Notes under the pieces: model-generated
What the model was told of the DNA's origin: nothing
Seen by the model: only the letters and a program-made list of their open reading frames with translations
The model's database searches: none
NCBI GenBank assembly: GCA_963921195.1
Contig: OY992537.1
Coordinates: 20,482,642-20,546,641 of the forward strand
DNA length: 64,000 bases
Source: Pegoplata infirma
Taxonomy: Eukaryota > Arthropoda > Insecta > Diptera > Anthomyiidae
Reading direction: 5' to 3'
Position numbers and translations under genes: made by a program
Shown here: piece by piece, positions 45,178 through 56,100 of the stretch
How positions within the stretch are numbered: position 1 is the first letter of the stretch
How the letters are laid out: the number at the start of each line of letters is the position of its first letter

Positions 45178-46140
45178 AAAATAGTAGTACTTTTTTAAGA
45201 AAAAATAGTATTTTTTTTTAGAAAAAAAGTACTTTCTTAGAAAAAATAATGCTCTTTTTAGAGAAAAATTTATCTTTTTAAAAAAGTAAAAAAAACATTT
45301 TTGCAAAAAAAAAGTACTACTTTTTTTGTAAAATTGTAATTTTTTAGAAAAGTACTATATCACCTTAAAGACAAAAACGTACTTTTATCAGGAAAAAAGT
45401 ACTTATTTAGAAAAAAAATTGACTTTTTCTTTAAAAGTATTGTTTAAGAAAATATAGTACTTTTTAGAAAAAATAAAAATACTTTTCAGACAAAAAGGTG
45501 CTTTTTAGACAAAAAGGTAATTTTTTAAAAAAATACATTTTTACTACTTTTTTAGAAAAAAAAAGTATTTTGTTCTATTTTGTTTTTTCTAAAAAAAGTA
45601 TTTTTTTCCTAAAAGAAAGTACTTTTTCCTAAAAAAACACTTTATTCAAAACAAGTACTTTCTATAAAAAAAAGTTATTTTCTATGTTTTTTTAGAAAAA
45701 AAAAAGTAAATGTTTTAAAAAAAAATTGAGTTGAGTTAAGGGTGGGTTGTACAAGCCTAAAATAAGGAAATTCTTTTTTTTAGAAAAAAGTACTTTCTTT
45801 TCTAAAAAAAGTATTAAAAAATTATTTTTTTTTATAAAAAGTGCTTTTTTAGATAAAATTAGTTTTTTCCAAAGAAAATAACTTTTTAATAAAAAAAGTA
45901 CGTTTTTGTCTACAAAGTAAATTTTTTTCTAAAAAGTAAATTTTTTTCTAAAAAGTACTTTTTTCTAAAAAATTGCTATTAAATTTTCTTAAATAATACT
46001 TTTTAGGAAAAAAGAACCATTTTTTCCTTAATAAGTACTTTTTTCTAAAAAAGTACGTTTTTTGCTAACAGTACTTTTCTAAAAAGTACTATTTTACCAA
46101 AAAAAGTGGTACTATTTCTAAAAAAGTACATTTTTCTAAA
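45178..46140. repeat. AGTACTTTTTT degenerate tandem array (copy B)
   Basis: Colinear with 15560-16400 of copy A, including shared landmarks such as GTACTATATCACCTT and GTATTTTGTTCTATTTTG. Resumes straight after the LINE target duplication. Confidence 0.75.
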
Positions 46141-46480
46141 GTAGTGTATGCGAATTCGTTTTTTTTTGGCGATTTGCGAAAAATATTTGCACTAACCAAA
46201 TAAATTTGTTCACGTTTTTGATATCTATAAAATATCGCCTTTTTATCCATGTGCTGCACTTATAGTATAAAAACTTGGCGGTTGATTATGCGAATATGGT
46301 TTTTTGCGATTTGCGAAAAATATTTGCAATACGCAGTTTAGCGGTTTAGTGGATAATGCAAAATGAACTAGGCCCATCCCAACATAATATGTACGAAAGA
46401 ATTCGAGAATTATGTGCATAATTTTTTTTTTTGATGTAGTGTTACTAATATTTTCGTGAACCAATTGTGAATGTATGGTA
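46140..46480 (+). repeat. End of repeat unit copy B
   Basis: AATGCAAAATGAACTAGGCCCA through GATGTAGTGTTACTAATATTTTCG matches 16409-16510, giving the right-hand limit of the unit in both copies. Two GCGATTTGCGAAAAATATTTGCA words occur just before it. No gene. Confidence 0.65.
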
Positions 46481-47460
46481 CAGCATAGGTTTTATTTTTT
46501 TAATTTCACATTTATAAATCATTATCCTTGGTCTTCCACAGTGATTTGTTGTTTTGGTCTTTTATCTAACTTTTGTTTTTGATCCTTATTATAACTTAAC
46601 TCTACACTATCCTATTGTCTTCATAAAGTTTTCAACCAGTGTGTCATATATAAATTATATTAAGTTTTTCTTATATTTGTGATGTATTTTTTTTTATTTT
46701 TAACAGAACGCACGAACACACCTGACACATTTTGACACATTGGAAGTTAACACCTTTAATATTTTTTTTTGTTTACTACGGCTAATAGTGTTTGCTATTG
46801 TTGTACTTGACTTTCAATTCTTAAATTGTTTTTTGTTTTTTTTTGTCATTCTCTTCACTATTCCTGTTGTTGTATTTGTAGTCGTAAAGTTTTATTTCGA
46901 TTTAATATTATTGTCCTGTGTATGGGTGGGGATGGGTGTGTGTGTGTGTGTACGTTGTTATTGTATTTCTAGTTAAATGTAGTGTTTATGTTATTTGATG
47001 TTATTGTCGTTGCTGTTGTTCTTGTTTAGATTTTGATGAAAAAAACCCCAAAAAAAAACAGCTAAGAAAACACCTTCGTGTTAACTTTTATAAGTCAGTT
47101 TGTTAGGGTTTAGATGTTTTACGTTGTTGTTTTTTTTTATTTATTTTTTTTTTTTGCTATTATTGTACAGAACAAATAAAGTTAAAACGTTTTCAGTCAT
47201 GCTTTCTCAACTGATGAGTCAGTCACGCAATCACTTAAACACTCATCTATACTAAAAAAAAAGCTAAAACTAAATGGGGTGAGAAAGAAAAAACAAACTG
47301 AAAAAAAAATTTGTACATAAAAAAATAATATTATGGTCATAAAAGTAGAATATATTGTCATGGACAATTTATGATTAGTTGATTAAAGTAGACACTTTAA
47401 TTTAAATTAATTGAAAGAAACAGTAAACTTTTTAAGGTAAAAAGGTTAATTTATTAAACA
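46480..47460. other. Probably single-copy AT-rich DNA
   Basis: Contains TTG/TTGTT-rich stretches and a short (GT)n run at about 46937-46952. The 78-codon ORF at 46740 encodes hydrophobic low-complexity sequence (Phe, Leu, Val, Cys) and has no sign of being a gene. Confidence 0.45.
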
Positions 47461-47730
47461 CTAGCTGGCCCGGTCCGCGTTGGCCCAAATATAAGATCAG
47501 TGTTAAATTTCTCGCTTCATATATTAGTATAGCCCTGCAAAAAATGTAATGAATTTCTTGGCTTAGAAAAATTTGTGGGCGTGGTTGTAAAGACCCGATT
47601 AGGCAGATAATCATCTTTAAATTTAATTTTAGGAACTAAAAAAAAATTACCATGTCTTCGACTATGCGAACTGTATAAATTTAAAACTTCTTTAGTACAT
47701 TACGAACAACACCAAAAAATTACGTATATG
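47461..47730 (+). repeat. Start of a degenerate ACTAGCTGGCCCGG repeat
   Basis: ACTAGCTGGCCCGGTCCGCG resembles the starts of the three CTAGCT elements. The phrases that follow (GTGGGCGTGG, and further on AAATCGGTCCAG) recur at 50500-52945. It is likely the left part of an old element now split by later insertions. Confidence 0.45.
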
Positions 47731-50291
47731 AGGTTGTATGGATAGCCCTATATGGAACTTAGAAAATTGCGTTTTTGGTTTTTCAATTTTTCAAAAACTG
47801 GGCTTAGGAGGAGTGGTCAAATATTGGAAAAATGGTCGGCGAGTTGCCTTGATTTAATATTTATCACATTAAAACGGAATGCACCACAATCTCAAAAATT
47901 TACATTCTTATATAGTTTTGTATGGCCTATCGATTAAAATTTTTTTTTGGAAAATTTTCAAAACCCGTTCTGAAAATTTCCATTTTTTAAAAAAGTCAAT
48001 ATATCAAAAATCCGGCCACTTTTTTTTTATTTTTTTAAGTTTAGATGTTTGTCCATCCACACAAAAAAATCAGCAACACATTTTTCGTTTTTTTTTTTTT
48101 TTGAGAAAATCCCATTTGAATTTTAAATTTCATAACAATTTAGTAATTTGCTTGAATTTTCTTGTTTCAACAGAGCGTATGAGGAATATTTATGCAATTA
48201 ATAATACTCATTCGCATCGTTAAAAAACAGAAATACAAGCAAATTATAAAATTGTTATAAAACTTAAAGTTCAAATGCGATTTTCTCGAAAAACACAAAG
48301 AACGTGTTTCTGAATTTTTTTGTGTGGATGGACAAACATCTAAACTTAAAAAAAAAAAAAAAGAAAAAAGAAAAAGAAAAAAAAAGTGGACGGATTTTTG
48401 ATAAATTGACTTTTTTTAAAAATGGAAAATTTCAGAACGGGTTCTGAAAATTTTCCAAAAAAAAATTTTTAATCGATAGCCCATACAAAACTATATAAGA
48501 ATGTAAATTTTTGACATTGTGGTGCATTCCGTTTTAATGTGATAAATATTTAATCAAGGCAACTTGCAACAAATTTTACCATTTTTCCAATATTTGACCA
48601 CGCCTCCTAAGCCCAGTTTTTGAAACTTTGAAAAACCAAAAACGCAATTTTCTTAGTTTCATATAGGGCTATCCAATAGGGTGGGTCGATGAAATGCATA
48701 TTTGCGAATCTCGTGTACTAATAGCAAAAACTCGACGCGCATTTTCGAGCTGATAACGGGAAAAATCATGAAAAAATTTTAGGAGGGTACTTTTAGGCCT
48801 CTACAAGCGGTTTTAGTTCGCGGTTTTTGAAAAAAAAATATTTTTTTTGATTTTTTAAAAATATTTTAAAAATTAAGTAAAATAATGCTTATTACAAAAC
48901 AATATCCAAACAAAATTTATCTCGCCAATTTTAGCCCGTGGATGCGTTTTTATACCCAGAAAAGTTCGATTTATATATAGAAAAAAAAAATATTTTTTAT
49001 TTCATAATAGCACTCAAATGGTGCATAAGGCCAATTTAAGAACATTATTGATAAAAATTAAAAAATTGCGGGTATTTATAGCAATCCACAAGTGCAAAAA
49101 ATTCGCAAATTCAAAAAAAATTAAAAATGGGTATCAAAATTTTGGTAAAATAAAGGGTTTTAAGATAATGATAAAAAAATAAAACAAATTGGCGGCTATT
49201 TATAACAATTCGCAAGCGCAAAAAATTCGCAAGTACCAAAAAAAATTAAAAAATGGAAAAATGGGTATCAAATTTTTGGTAAAATAAAGCGTTTTCAGAA
49301 AAAAATAAAAAATATATATTAGAGGATCAATTTGGTCCATGGATGCCAGCGTACAATTTTAAACGGCAATATTTTTTAAGGTCGTAGTTTATTTAATTTT
49401 GTTTGTAAATTATTTTTTTGTTAATTTTCTTTCATGGCTCTTGTGGCCAACATTAAATATTGTTGTTACATATAGCTTAAAGATTAAGTTTTTCGAGAAA
49501 TTAAAAGGTAAGTGATAAGTTGTTTTAAAACATAATGTGGGCCAACATCAATTATAAATAAACGTTTAAATATCAAACAAAAAAAAAACATCAGATTTTC
49601 AAAATGCATCCATGGACCAAATTGATCCTCTAATATATATTTTTTATTTTTTTTCTGAAAACGCTTTTTTTTTACCAAAAATTTTATACCCATTTTTCCA
49701 TTTTTTAATTTTTTTTGGTACTTGCGAATTTTTTGCGCTTGCGAATTGTTATAAATAGCCGCCAATTTGTTTTGTTTTTTTATCATTATCTTAAAACGCT
49801 TTATTTTACCAAAATTTTGATACCAATTTTTAATTTTTTTTGAATTTGCGAATTTTTTGCACTTGTGGATTGCTATAAATACCCGCAATTTTTTAATTTT
49901 TATCAATAATGTTCTTAAATTGGCCTTATGCACCATTTGAGTGCTATTATGAAATAAAAAATATTTTTTTTTTCTATATATAAATCGAACTTTTCTGGGT
50001 ATAAAAACGCATCCACGGGCTAAAATTGGCGAGATAAATTTTGTTTGGATATTGTTTTGTAATAAGCATTATTTTACTTAATTTTTAAAATATTTTTAAA
50101 AAATCAAAAAAAATATTTTTTTTCCAAAAACCGCGAACTAAAACCGCTTGTAGAGGCCTAAAAGTACCCTCCTAAAATTTTTTCATGATTTTTCCCGTTA
50201 TCAGCTCGAAAATGCGCGTCGAGTTTTTGCTATTAGTACACGAGATTCGCAAATATGCATTTCATCGACCCACCCTACTATCCAAACAACC
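47731..50291. mobile_element. Foldback element (about 950 bp before interruption), split by a hAT-type element
   Basis: AGGTTGTATGGATAGCCCTATAT at 47731 is mirrored by ATATAGGGCTATCC at 48661-48674 and, beyond the inner element, by AAACAACCT ending at 50291. The arms (47731-48165 and 48225 onward) pair almost fully, through AAATTTACATTCTTATATAG, CATCTAAACTTAAAAAA and ATTTGAATTT-like blocks, leaving a centre of about 60 bp. Small ORFs in the arms are not genes. No target duplication is evident outside. Confidence 0.7.
48677..50277. mobile_element. 1601-bp giant-palindrome hAT-type element, 8-bp TSD CTATCCAA
   Basis: Ends TAGGGTGGGTCGATGAAATG and its exact inverse. CTATCCAA flanks it at 48669-48676 and 50278-50285, a perfect 8-bp target duplication. 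The ends fit the hAT consensus (pyrimidine, A, purine, any, G). The inverted arms run about 670 bp each, from 48677 to about 49346 and from about 49606 to 50277, leaving a unique centre of about 260 bp. Most of the element is thus one hairpin. The 150-codon minus-strand ORF at 49484-49936 is inside an arm, is Lys-rich and has no transposase motif, so the element is non-autonomous. It sits in the right arm of an older foldback. Confidence 0.85.
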
Positions 50292-51027
50292 TATTCAGAA
50301 ATTTACGGGACACATGTTTTTCTGTAGCGGGACATTTGGTGTGGAATGCCTTATATCCTTCATTCTTATCGCGAGCTATTGTCTTGAGTTTAAACAAACC
50401 TCTAAAGTTTCCCGAATTTTCCATTTTACCGGGAGACTTTCTTATTTACATTTCCTTAAAAACCTAATTAGAACTACATATAATTAACATAAAAAAATCG
50501 GTCAGGTCATTAGTAGTCGACATATTTAGAAAAAAGTGGGCTTAAAATTTGTGTGGTAAATAAAACTTGTACATATGGAAACAATACCATAGGATTTAAA
50601 ATCATTTGTACCAAGTTTAAGCGGAATCTGTTAAGAAATATTTTTTTTTGAATTGACCGAATTAGAGTTAAAATGAATTTTAGATATATCGAAAAAAAAT
50701 GGGAGAGGACCATTTTTCTTTCCGAACTATATGGACTATTACGAACATTTAAAACCAAAAAATTAGCCAAATCGGTCCAGGCGTTCTCAAGTGTTGCAAA
50801 TTTTAAGAATATTAAAAAATGTGGGCTTTGAAGTGTGGGAGGACAGTAGTTATTTTCGTAACATTGACTATGTATTGAAAAAAGTGTATTGAAAAACTAA
50901 AGTTTTCCGTAAAAAACCTTAGTTGTACTATCACGAACTTCAACAAATACTACTAATAGCCAAATCGGCCCTGCCGTTCTTCTATTTGAAAGTTTAGTCA
51001 AATCGATACAATCGTTCTCCGATTTTA
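50292..51027. repeat. Degenerate repeat modules with AAATCGGTCCAG
   Basis: Units of roughly 130-150 bp reading TGGGCTT/GTGGGCGTGG, CCGTAAAAACCTTA, GGACTATGACGAACATT, AGCCAAATCGGTCCAGCCGTT, TTCTCAAGTG. They continue at 52257-52945 after two insertions. ORFs at 50185-50770 are not supported. Confidence 0.5.
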
Positions 51028-52028
51028 CACTGAGGGACGAAAATCATAATGAAATCAAAAATTTTCATACTCATTTTTAAAATCCTCAAATTTAAACAAA
51101 AAAAAATATTAATATTGAAATTAAATTTAATAAAATTTAATATGTTTCTGTTTTGATTTGAAAATTATAATTTTTCAAACCAAGTATGCAAAAACTCATT
51201 GTCATTTCATGATGGCGCCATGCTGAAAATTACAAATTTGATTATGAACACTTTTAAAATGAGTTGTCAACAATTTTAACAATGACGCTTAAAAATAACG
51301 CAAAAAGTATTGTGGAGTAAAATTAATTAAACTTTTAAATCCCAATAAAATGTACTAAAGTGAAACAATAAAAATATAATTAGAGTTAAAAAATATAATA
51401 AAATTTTTGTAATTAAAGTCATTTGACATAAGTGAAAAAATACAAAAATGTGAAAATATACGATTTTAAATAAGTGTGAACTTTTTCGTTGATTTTAATT
51501 AGTAAACTTAAGAAAAAGGATATTTACAATTATTCAAAAATGTATGATATTACTTTAAAGCACCACGAAAGGTCTAATTTAAAATAATGGGCATCTTCAA
51601 AAAATCAATAAAAACATATAAGTGTTTTCGTCAGAGCAGCGACGATTCTGTATACATAATACAAATGTATTTATTTTTTATAAGTATGTATTTATAATTA
51701 ATATGTAGTAAAATTAATAAAAATATATGTAAAAATGTCAATTGGTTTTATTTTAAATGAATATTTAAGAAGATAAGTATAAAGAAAATAAATTAAACAT
51801 GACTATCACTTTAATTTGACTATGTGCGACTTTGATTTGAACAAAATACATTTTCAAATTGAAGTTCTTTCATTTCATTTTTAAAAAGTTTTTTGTTACT
51901 CGAGTCATATTAAAAGTGTCTATAAACATTTTCAAATTGAGAAAAAACAAAGTTTGTTGACTTTTGTAACTGTTTTATTTTTAATTTGAGATTGTTTTTG
52001 CTTGATTTGAGAATTTTTTTTCTTAGTG
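51028..52028. mobile_element. CACTNA-ended element, 1001 bp, TA duplication
   Basis: CACTGAGGGACGAAAATCA at the left; reading in from the right, CACTAAGAAAAAAAATTCTC. TA flanks both sides (51026-51027, 52029-52030). The sequence GATTTTAGATATATCGAA at about 50677 in a neighbouring module is the empty form of the target. The interior is AT-rich without ORFs above 60 codons. Confidence 0.65.
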
Positions 52029-52042
52029 TAGATATATCGAAG

Positions 52043-52246
52043 GGGGGGGGCTAGTTGGTAGCGTGCTAGCCTTTCAACGTGGGGGTCGTGGGTTCGATTC
52101 CCACCAGAACCCTTGGTTTTTTCGCTACAACGAGACGACGGTCATTGTTACCAATTCTCGATTAGGTGGAATTTATTAAAAATTAGTTGTAAATAATTAG
52201 AAAAATAAATAAAAATAATTGATCATGTGATCAAAACTATTATTAT
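52043..52246 (+). mobile_element. tRNA-derived SINE with 10-bp target duplication
   Basis: About 204 bp between perfect TATATCGAAG repeats (52033-52042 and 52247-52256). The head has a pol III A-box-like GGGCTAGTTGG and an exact B box GGTTCGATTCC (52091-52101), spaced as in a tRNA gene, with a D-arm-like GGCTAGTTGGTAGCGTGC. The anticodon arm does not pair properly and the 3' body (52112-52246) is unrelated to tRNA and ends in (ATT)n, so it is a SINE and not a tRNA gene. SINEs move using LINE enzymes; whether the LINE in this window serves it cannot be told, and their tails differ. Confidence 0.85.
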
Positions 52247-52256
52247 TATATCGAAG

Positions 52257-52945
52257 AAAGGAAGCTTAAAAGTGGGCGTGATTGATTTGTTTTAAGAAAA
52301 AACCTAAGACAAACATTTAAAAAATAGATAAGACGAATATTTAAAAAAATATTATCCAAATCGGTCAGTTCTCAAGTGATGCGATTACCGCAAAAAAATC
52401 CATTCAAAAGTGGGCGTAGAAATGGAAAATTTTTCTTTCTGGAAAACCTTAGTTGGACTATGAGGAACATTAAAAAAAAGTAGACAAATTGATCCAGCCA
52501 TTCCATGATTTGATATATAAAGGGAAACGTGAACATTAAAGTAGGTGTGGACAATTTTTATTTTCTTAAAAATCTTTTCGGACTAACCCCAAATCGGTCT
52601 TGCAGTTATATTTCTTTCGTTACATAGAAAAAAAGCTGGCGTGGGAAATTTTGCTATCTGTAAAAAAATTAGCTAAACTATGACGAACATTTTCAACAAC
52701 AATTAGCCAAAGTGGGCGTGGTCAATTTCTTTTTCCGTAAAAACGAAAATTGAAATATATGATGAAAATTCATTTAAAACAAATTTTGTCAAATTGGTCC
52801 AGCCATTCCTAGATTTTAGATAAATTGAAAGAGTGGGCGTAAAAGTAGGCGTGGTCGGTTTTTCTTTCAGTAAAAACTTAAATTGGACTACTACAAACAT
52901 TTAAATAAAAAATTATCCACATCGGTGCAGCCGTTTTTCGATTTT
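52257..52945. repeat. Degenerate repeat modules with GTGGGCGTGG and AAATCGGTCCAG
   Basis: Four to five further modules of the family at 50292-51027, for example AAGTGGGCGTGATTGAT, AGTGGGCGTAGAAATGG, AGTGGGCGTGGTCAATTT and AGTAGGCGTGGTCGG. Short minus-strand ORFs are shadows. Confidence 0.5.
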
Positions 52946-52949
52946 AGAT

Positions 52950-53095
52950 AGAGTTGTCAAATCCGGTTTCCGAATTATTTGAAAAACCGGTTTTTTGTTT
53001 TTTTTCCGGTTTTTTCAAACCGGTTTCTTAAAACCGGTTTTTTTCTAGTTATTCGAAAAACCGGGTTTTTTGTGCCGAATTATTCGACATTTTCA
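52950..53095. repeat. AACCGGTTT palindrome cluster, possible hAT end
   Basis: TAGAGTTGTCAAATCCGG is followed by six or so AACCGGTTT/AAACCGG words with TTATTCGAAAAACC between them. TAGAGTTG fits the start of hAT-type ends, but I find no matching right end in the window. Confidence 0.4.
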
Positions 53096-53122
53096 AAATT
53101 TGTTGGAAAAAACTTTTGGAGG

Positions 53123-53191
53123 CATATAAAATTTTATATAAAAAACTTAGAAATGCATGGGTTCTAAGTTTTTTATATAAAATTTTATATG
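53123..53191. repeat. Perfect hairpin, 30-bp arms, 9-base loop
   Basis: CATATAAAATTTTATATAAA with the next ten bases (53123-53152) pairs exactly with 53162-53191. The loop is ATGCATGGG. Very AT-rich. A recent inverted duplication or a template-switch product is more likely than a functional RNA. Confidence 0.85.
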
Positions 53192-53199
53192 AAGAGTTC

Positions 53200-54690
53200 C
53201 GTCTAAGACTTAAATTTTGAGGTAAAAAGGATGTGATTTTTGTTTTGATGGCACATCGATGAAAGTTGGCATAAATATTAGAAGCTATTTAAGAATAAGA
53301 AATTCGTTCGCGCAAGGGGGTCAAAAGTTATGGCAGTTTTAAGATTTAGCGTTTTTAAAAATCTTAAAAATATTTTAAAGATTTTTTTTCTACACATTTG
53401 TTGCATGCGTTATTAAAACATGCTAGGATAAATCATTTCTTCTAAAATATATGATATAAATTTAACCCTTTAATGACCAAACGATTTAAAAAAAAAATAT
53501 CTGAGTACCTAAAATCGCGATTAATTCGCGGTAAAAGAAAAGTTTCACAATTTTTTATAACATATTTAGGCAATGCGCGTAGGTATTACTGAAAAAAATC
53601 ACGGAAAATCATATCATTGTACCAGTAGCTTAAAAAAAATTGGTGATGCTTTTTTATAACAAGAAAATTTAATATGGTCCAAAAACTCTATAATCATCAA
53701 CATTTTTTAACCCGCCTCAGATTTTATGATGACCCATCAAGTGGGCTTTCATTTAAAAAAAATTTCGATTTCCGATTTCGTGTAAAGCCTTGGATGTGCT
53801 AGATCAAAACAGGTTTAGATAAAATTATCGCGCTTTCCGCTCAGAATGGCTTAAAGTAAAAAGTCAAAAAGTAAATCAGTTCTACTCGTTAAGGCACGTC
53901 TTTTGGTGTATTAAAATGAACATGATGCATTAATTGCTACTAAAAAAATAGGAAACAGATTTGCAAATTTCGCACAATTTTCAAAAATGCCATAAAATTT
54001 TTGCAATTTATTTTTTATAAACCCGCCAGTGATTTTTTTATGTAAACTCACAAAAAACTCAGTTTACGCAAGAGTCCACCAAATTTCGAATGAAACCGCG
54101 AATGTGCCTCGCGAAAAACTGGTATTTTAAAAAAATTACGTTTTTTCTTTCGAACTTTGATCTGCTGAAACTTCTTAACTATTCGTGGCACATTAACTGG
54201 ATTAGTTCCAAAATGTTAAGAATTACAACATCTACGAACTCTAGTTCAACTTTTTTCATTTTATAGAGGGGGCCGAAATCCCTGATCAAAAAACCTAGAA
54301 ATTTTAAAAACTCTTTATTTTTGGTTTCAAAACTTAACCGTCTAAACTTCTTACCAAGCCCTGAAGTATCTATCAAACCAACATTAAAATAATCTCTTAT
54401 ATGTACTGACTTTGTTTTATGCCGGAAAAGATTGAAATATAAGGAGAACTTAAAAAAAAAACGAAAGAAGGTAAAAACAATGGATTATTTCAAGTCATTT
54501 TTATCGATTTTTCAACTTTAACCCTCTGTAACTTTTACGGATAAAGTGGGGTAATCCTTAAACATTGCTCAGTGATGGTTCAAAGTCTTGTTTACACAAC
54601 TACATTTACAGTTTTTCTAAATTCCAAAAAACTGCCGGTTTTATTAAAAATTTATTTCAGTTTCACTGACAATGAGTTGAAATTTAAAAA
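53200..54690. other. AT-rich non-coding stretch
   Basis: Phrases such as AAACCGCGAATGTG and CTTCTTAACTATTCG recur imperfectly, hinting at old repeats, but no boundary is visible. No gene. Confidence 0.45.
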
Positions 54691-56100
54691 AGATTTTGTG
54701 ATATGCCTCCAAAAATTTTAAATTTTTCTAAGTTTTTTCCGAAGAATCAAATCCAAAAATCATTTCTTTTGCTCCAATGGTGCGTCATAGAAGTGTCATT
54801 TCCAAGACTGACCCCCATTAATTTTTACGCCTTAACATTTCTTCGGAACAAACTAATACCATATCCTCAATTTCTAAGGAGGCTTCCACACAAAGTGACA
54901 TTTTTAAAAATTTGCTCCAATCGCTCTAACTGCCCTAAGAGTGCCCTTAGAGCAATCAAATGTATGACTGACCCACAATATTTTTTTAGTGCAAACATTT
55001 TCTCTGAATACAGTTACCCTCTATCTCCCAGCAGAAATAAATCGAGATTTTGGCGACACAGCATCTGTTTATAGCATACCGTAGCGCATCCAAAGAGCGC
55101 TCTTAGGGATGCAGCAAAAGGAAGGGGAAAAAATTTTAATTTTTTTTTAAGATTTTTTATATAAAACTTATAATGTGTAATTATTTTTTGATAAAATTTC
55201 ACACTTGCTTTCCTTTTTAATATTTTTAACACTTTTTGAATAAAAAAACATGAGTTTTAGACAAAGACACATGATTTGACTGCATCATTATTGCGCATTA
55301 ATCAGCGCTGCAAAGAGCGCTTCAATCATAGCATCTTTGACCGCTGTTCCCAAAAAAAATCCCATAAAAAATGTGAAAATGAAAATGTCCGATATTTTTT
55401 TGATGTTCACTTCCGATTTTTTTTTTTTTCATTTTGTTTCACATAAATAAAGTTTTGTAAAGTAAAACGAATGAATTTTTTTGTTATATTTTTTTAAATT
55501 TTAGTTATTTGATTTCAACTTTGAATTTACAGCATCTTTATTCTGCTTAAATCAGCTCTACAAAGATACATGAATTCACTGCATCTTTAATCTGCTTAAA
55601 TCAGCGCTAAAAAGATACATGAATTTACAGCATCTTTATTCTGCTTAAATCAGCGCTCTAAAGACACGTGATTTCAGTGCATCTAAAGAGCGCTGTTTCT
55701 GTGTATCCAACTAGCGCTCTAAAGTGGGACATCGCCTCAGGGAATCATGCATGAATTCAGCGCAATTGGATGCGCTCCTTTACTCAAGTTCCCCTTCCAA
55801 AAGCTGCTGAACGTTCAGCAAAATTTCTGCTGGGCTTTAACTATTAAGGCGGTCCCAATTTTTTTTTATTTTTTGTAAATTTGTTTTTTTTAATCAGCTT
55901 CTACGGGTCCAATGGTTTGTCCGAGAGGGGTCATTAGTGAGAACGAACCCCATTTATTTTTTCCCTCCAACATTTTTGTAGAAACATAACTTTCCACTAT
56001 ATTTTATTAAGTGCTCATTTTGGCATGGAATGACCCATATATGTTTGTAATTTTCCTAGGCAGGATGTTAATGATTTCCATCAAAATCGTTCAAGTGGTT
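54690..56100. repeat. Old tandem repeat block interrupted by a CCCAGC element
   Basis: TTGCTCCAATGGTGCGTCAT..CTGACCCCCATTAATTTTT, TTGCTCCAATCGCTCTAAC..CTGACCCACAATATTTTTT and GGTCCAATGGTTTGTCC..CGAACCCCATTTATTTTTT are diverged copies of one unit of about 120-150 bp. The 123-codon ORF at 54703-55074 spans these repeats and the element edge, so it is not a gene. Confidence 0.5.
55027..55834. mobile_element. CCCAGC-ended element, 808 bp, 2-bp duplication CT
   Basis: CCCAGCAGAAAT and ATTTCTGCTGGG are perfect 12-bp inverted ends, with CT on both sides (55025-55026, 55835-55836). The interior holds at least four diverged ~60-bp units (CAGCATCTTTATTCTGC, TTAAATCAGCGCT, AAAGATACATGAATT) rich in the palindrome AGCGCT. 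Non-coding. Shares ends and duplication length with 25494-26215 and 60926-62735. Confidence 0.7.

Noticed and set aside
46740..46976. 78-codon hydrophobic ORF as a membrane peptide
   Set aside because: Runs of T and GT repeats generate Phe, Val and Cys; no start context or conservation argument.
49484..49936. 150-codon minus-strand ORF as transposase
   Set aside because: It lies in an inverted arm of the hAT-type palindrome, is Lys/Asn-rich, and has no catalytic or dimerisation motif.
52043..52115. Functional tRNA gene
   Set aside because: A and B boxes are good, but the anticodon arm does not pair, the acceptor stem is not convincing, and the sequence continues into a SINE body with target duplications.
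54703..55074. 123-codon ORF
   Set aside because: Crosses diverged tandem repeats and the left end of the CCCAGC element; no domain and no consistent coding bias.
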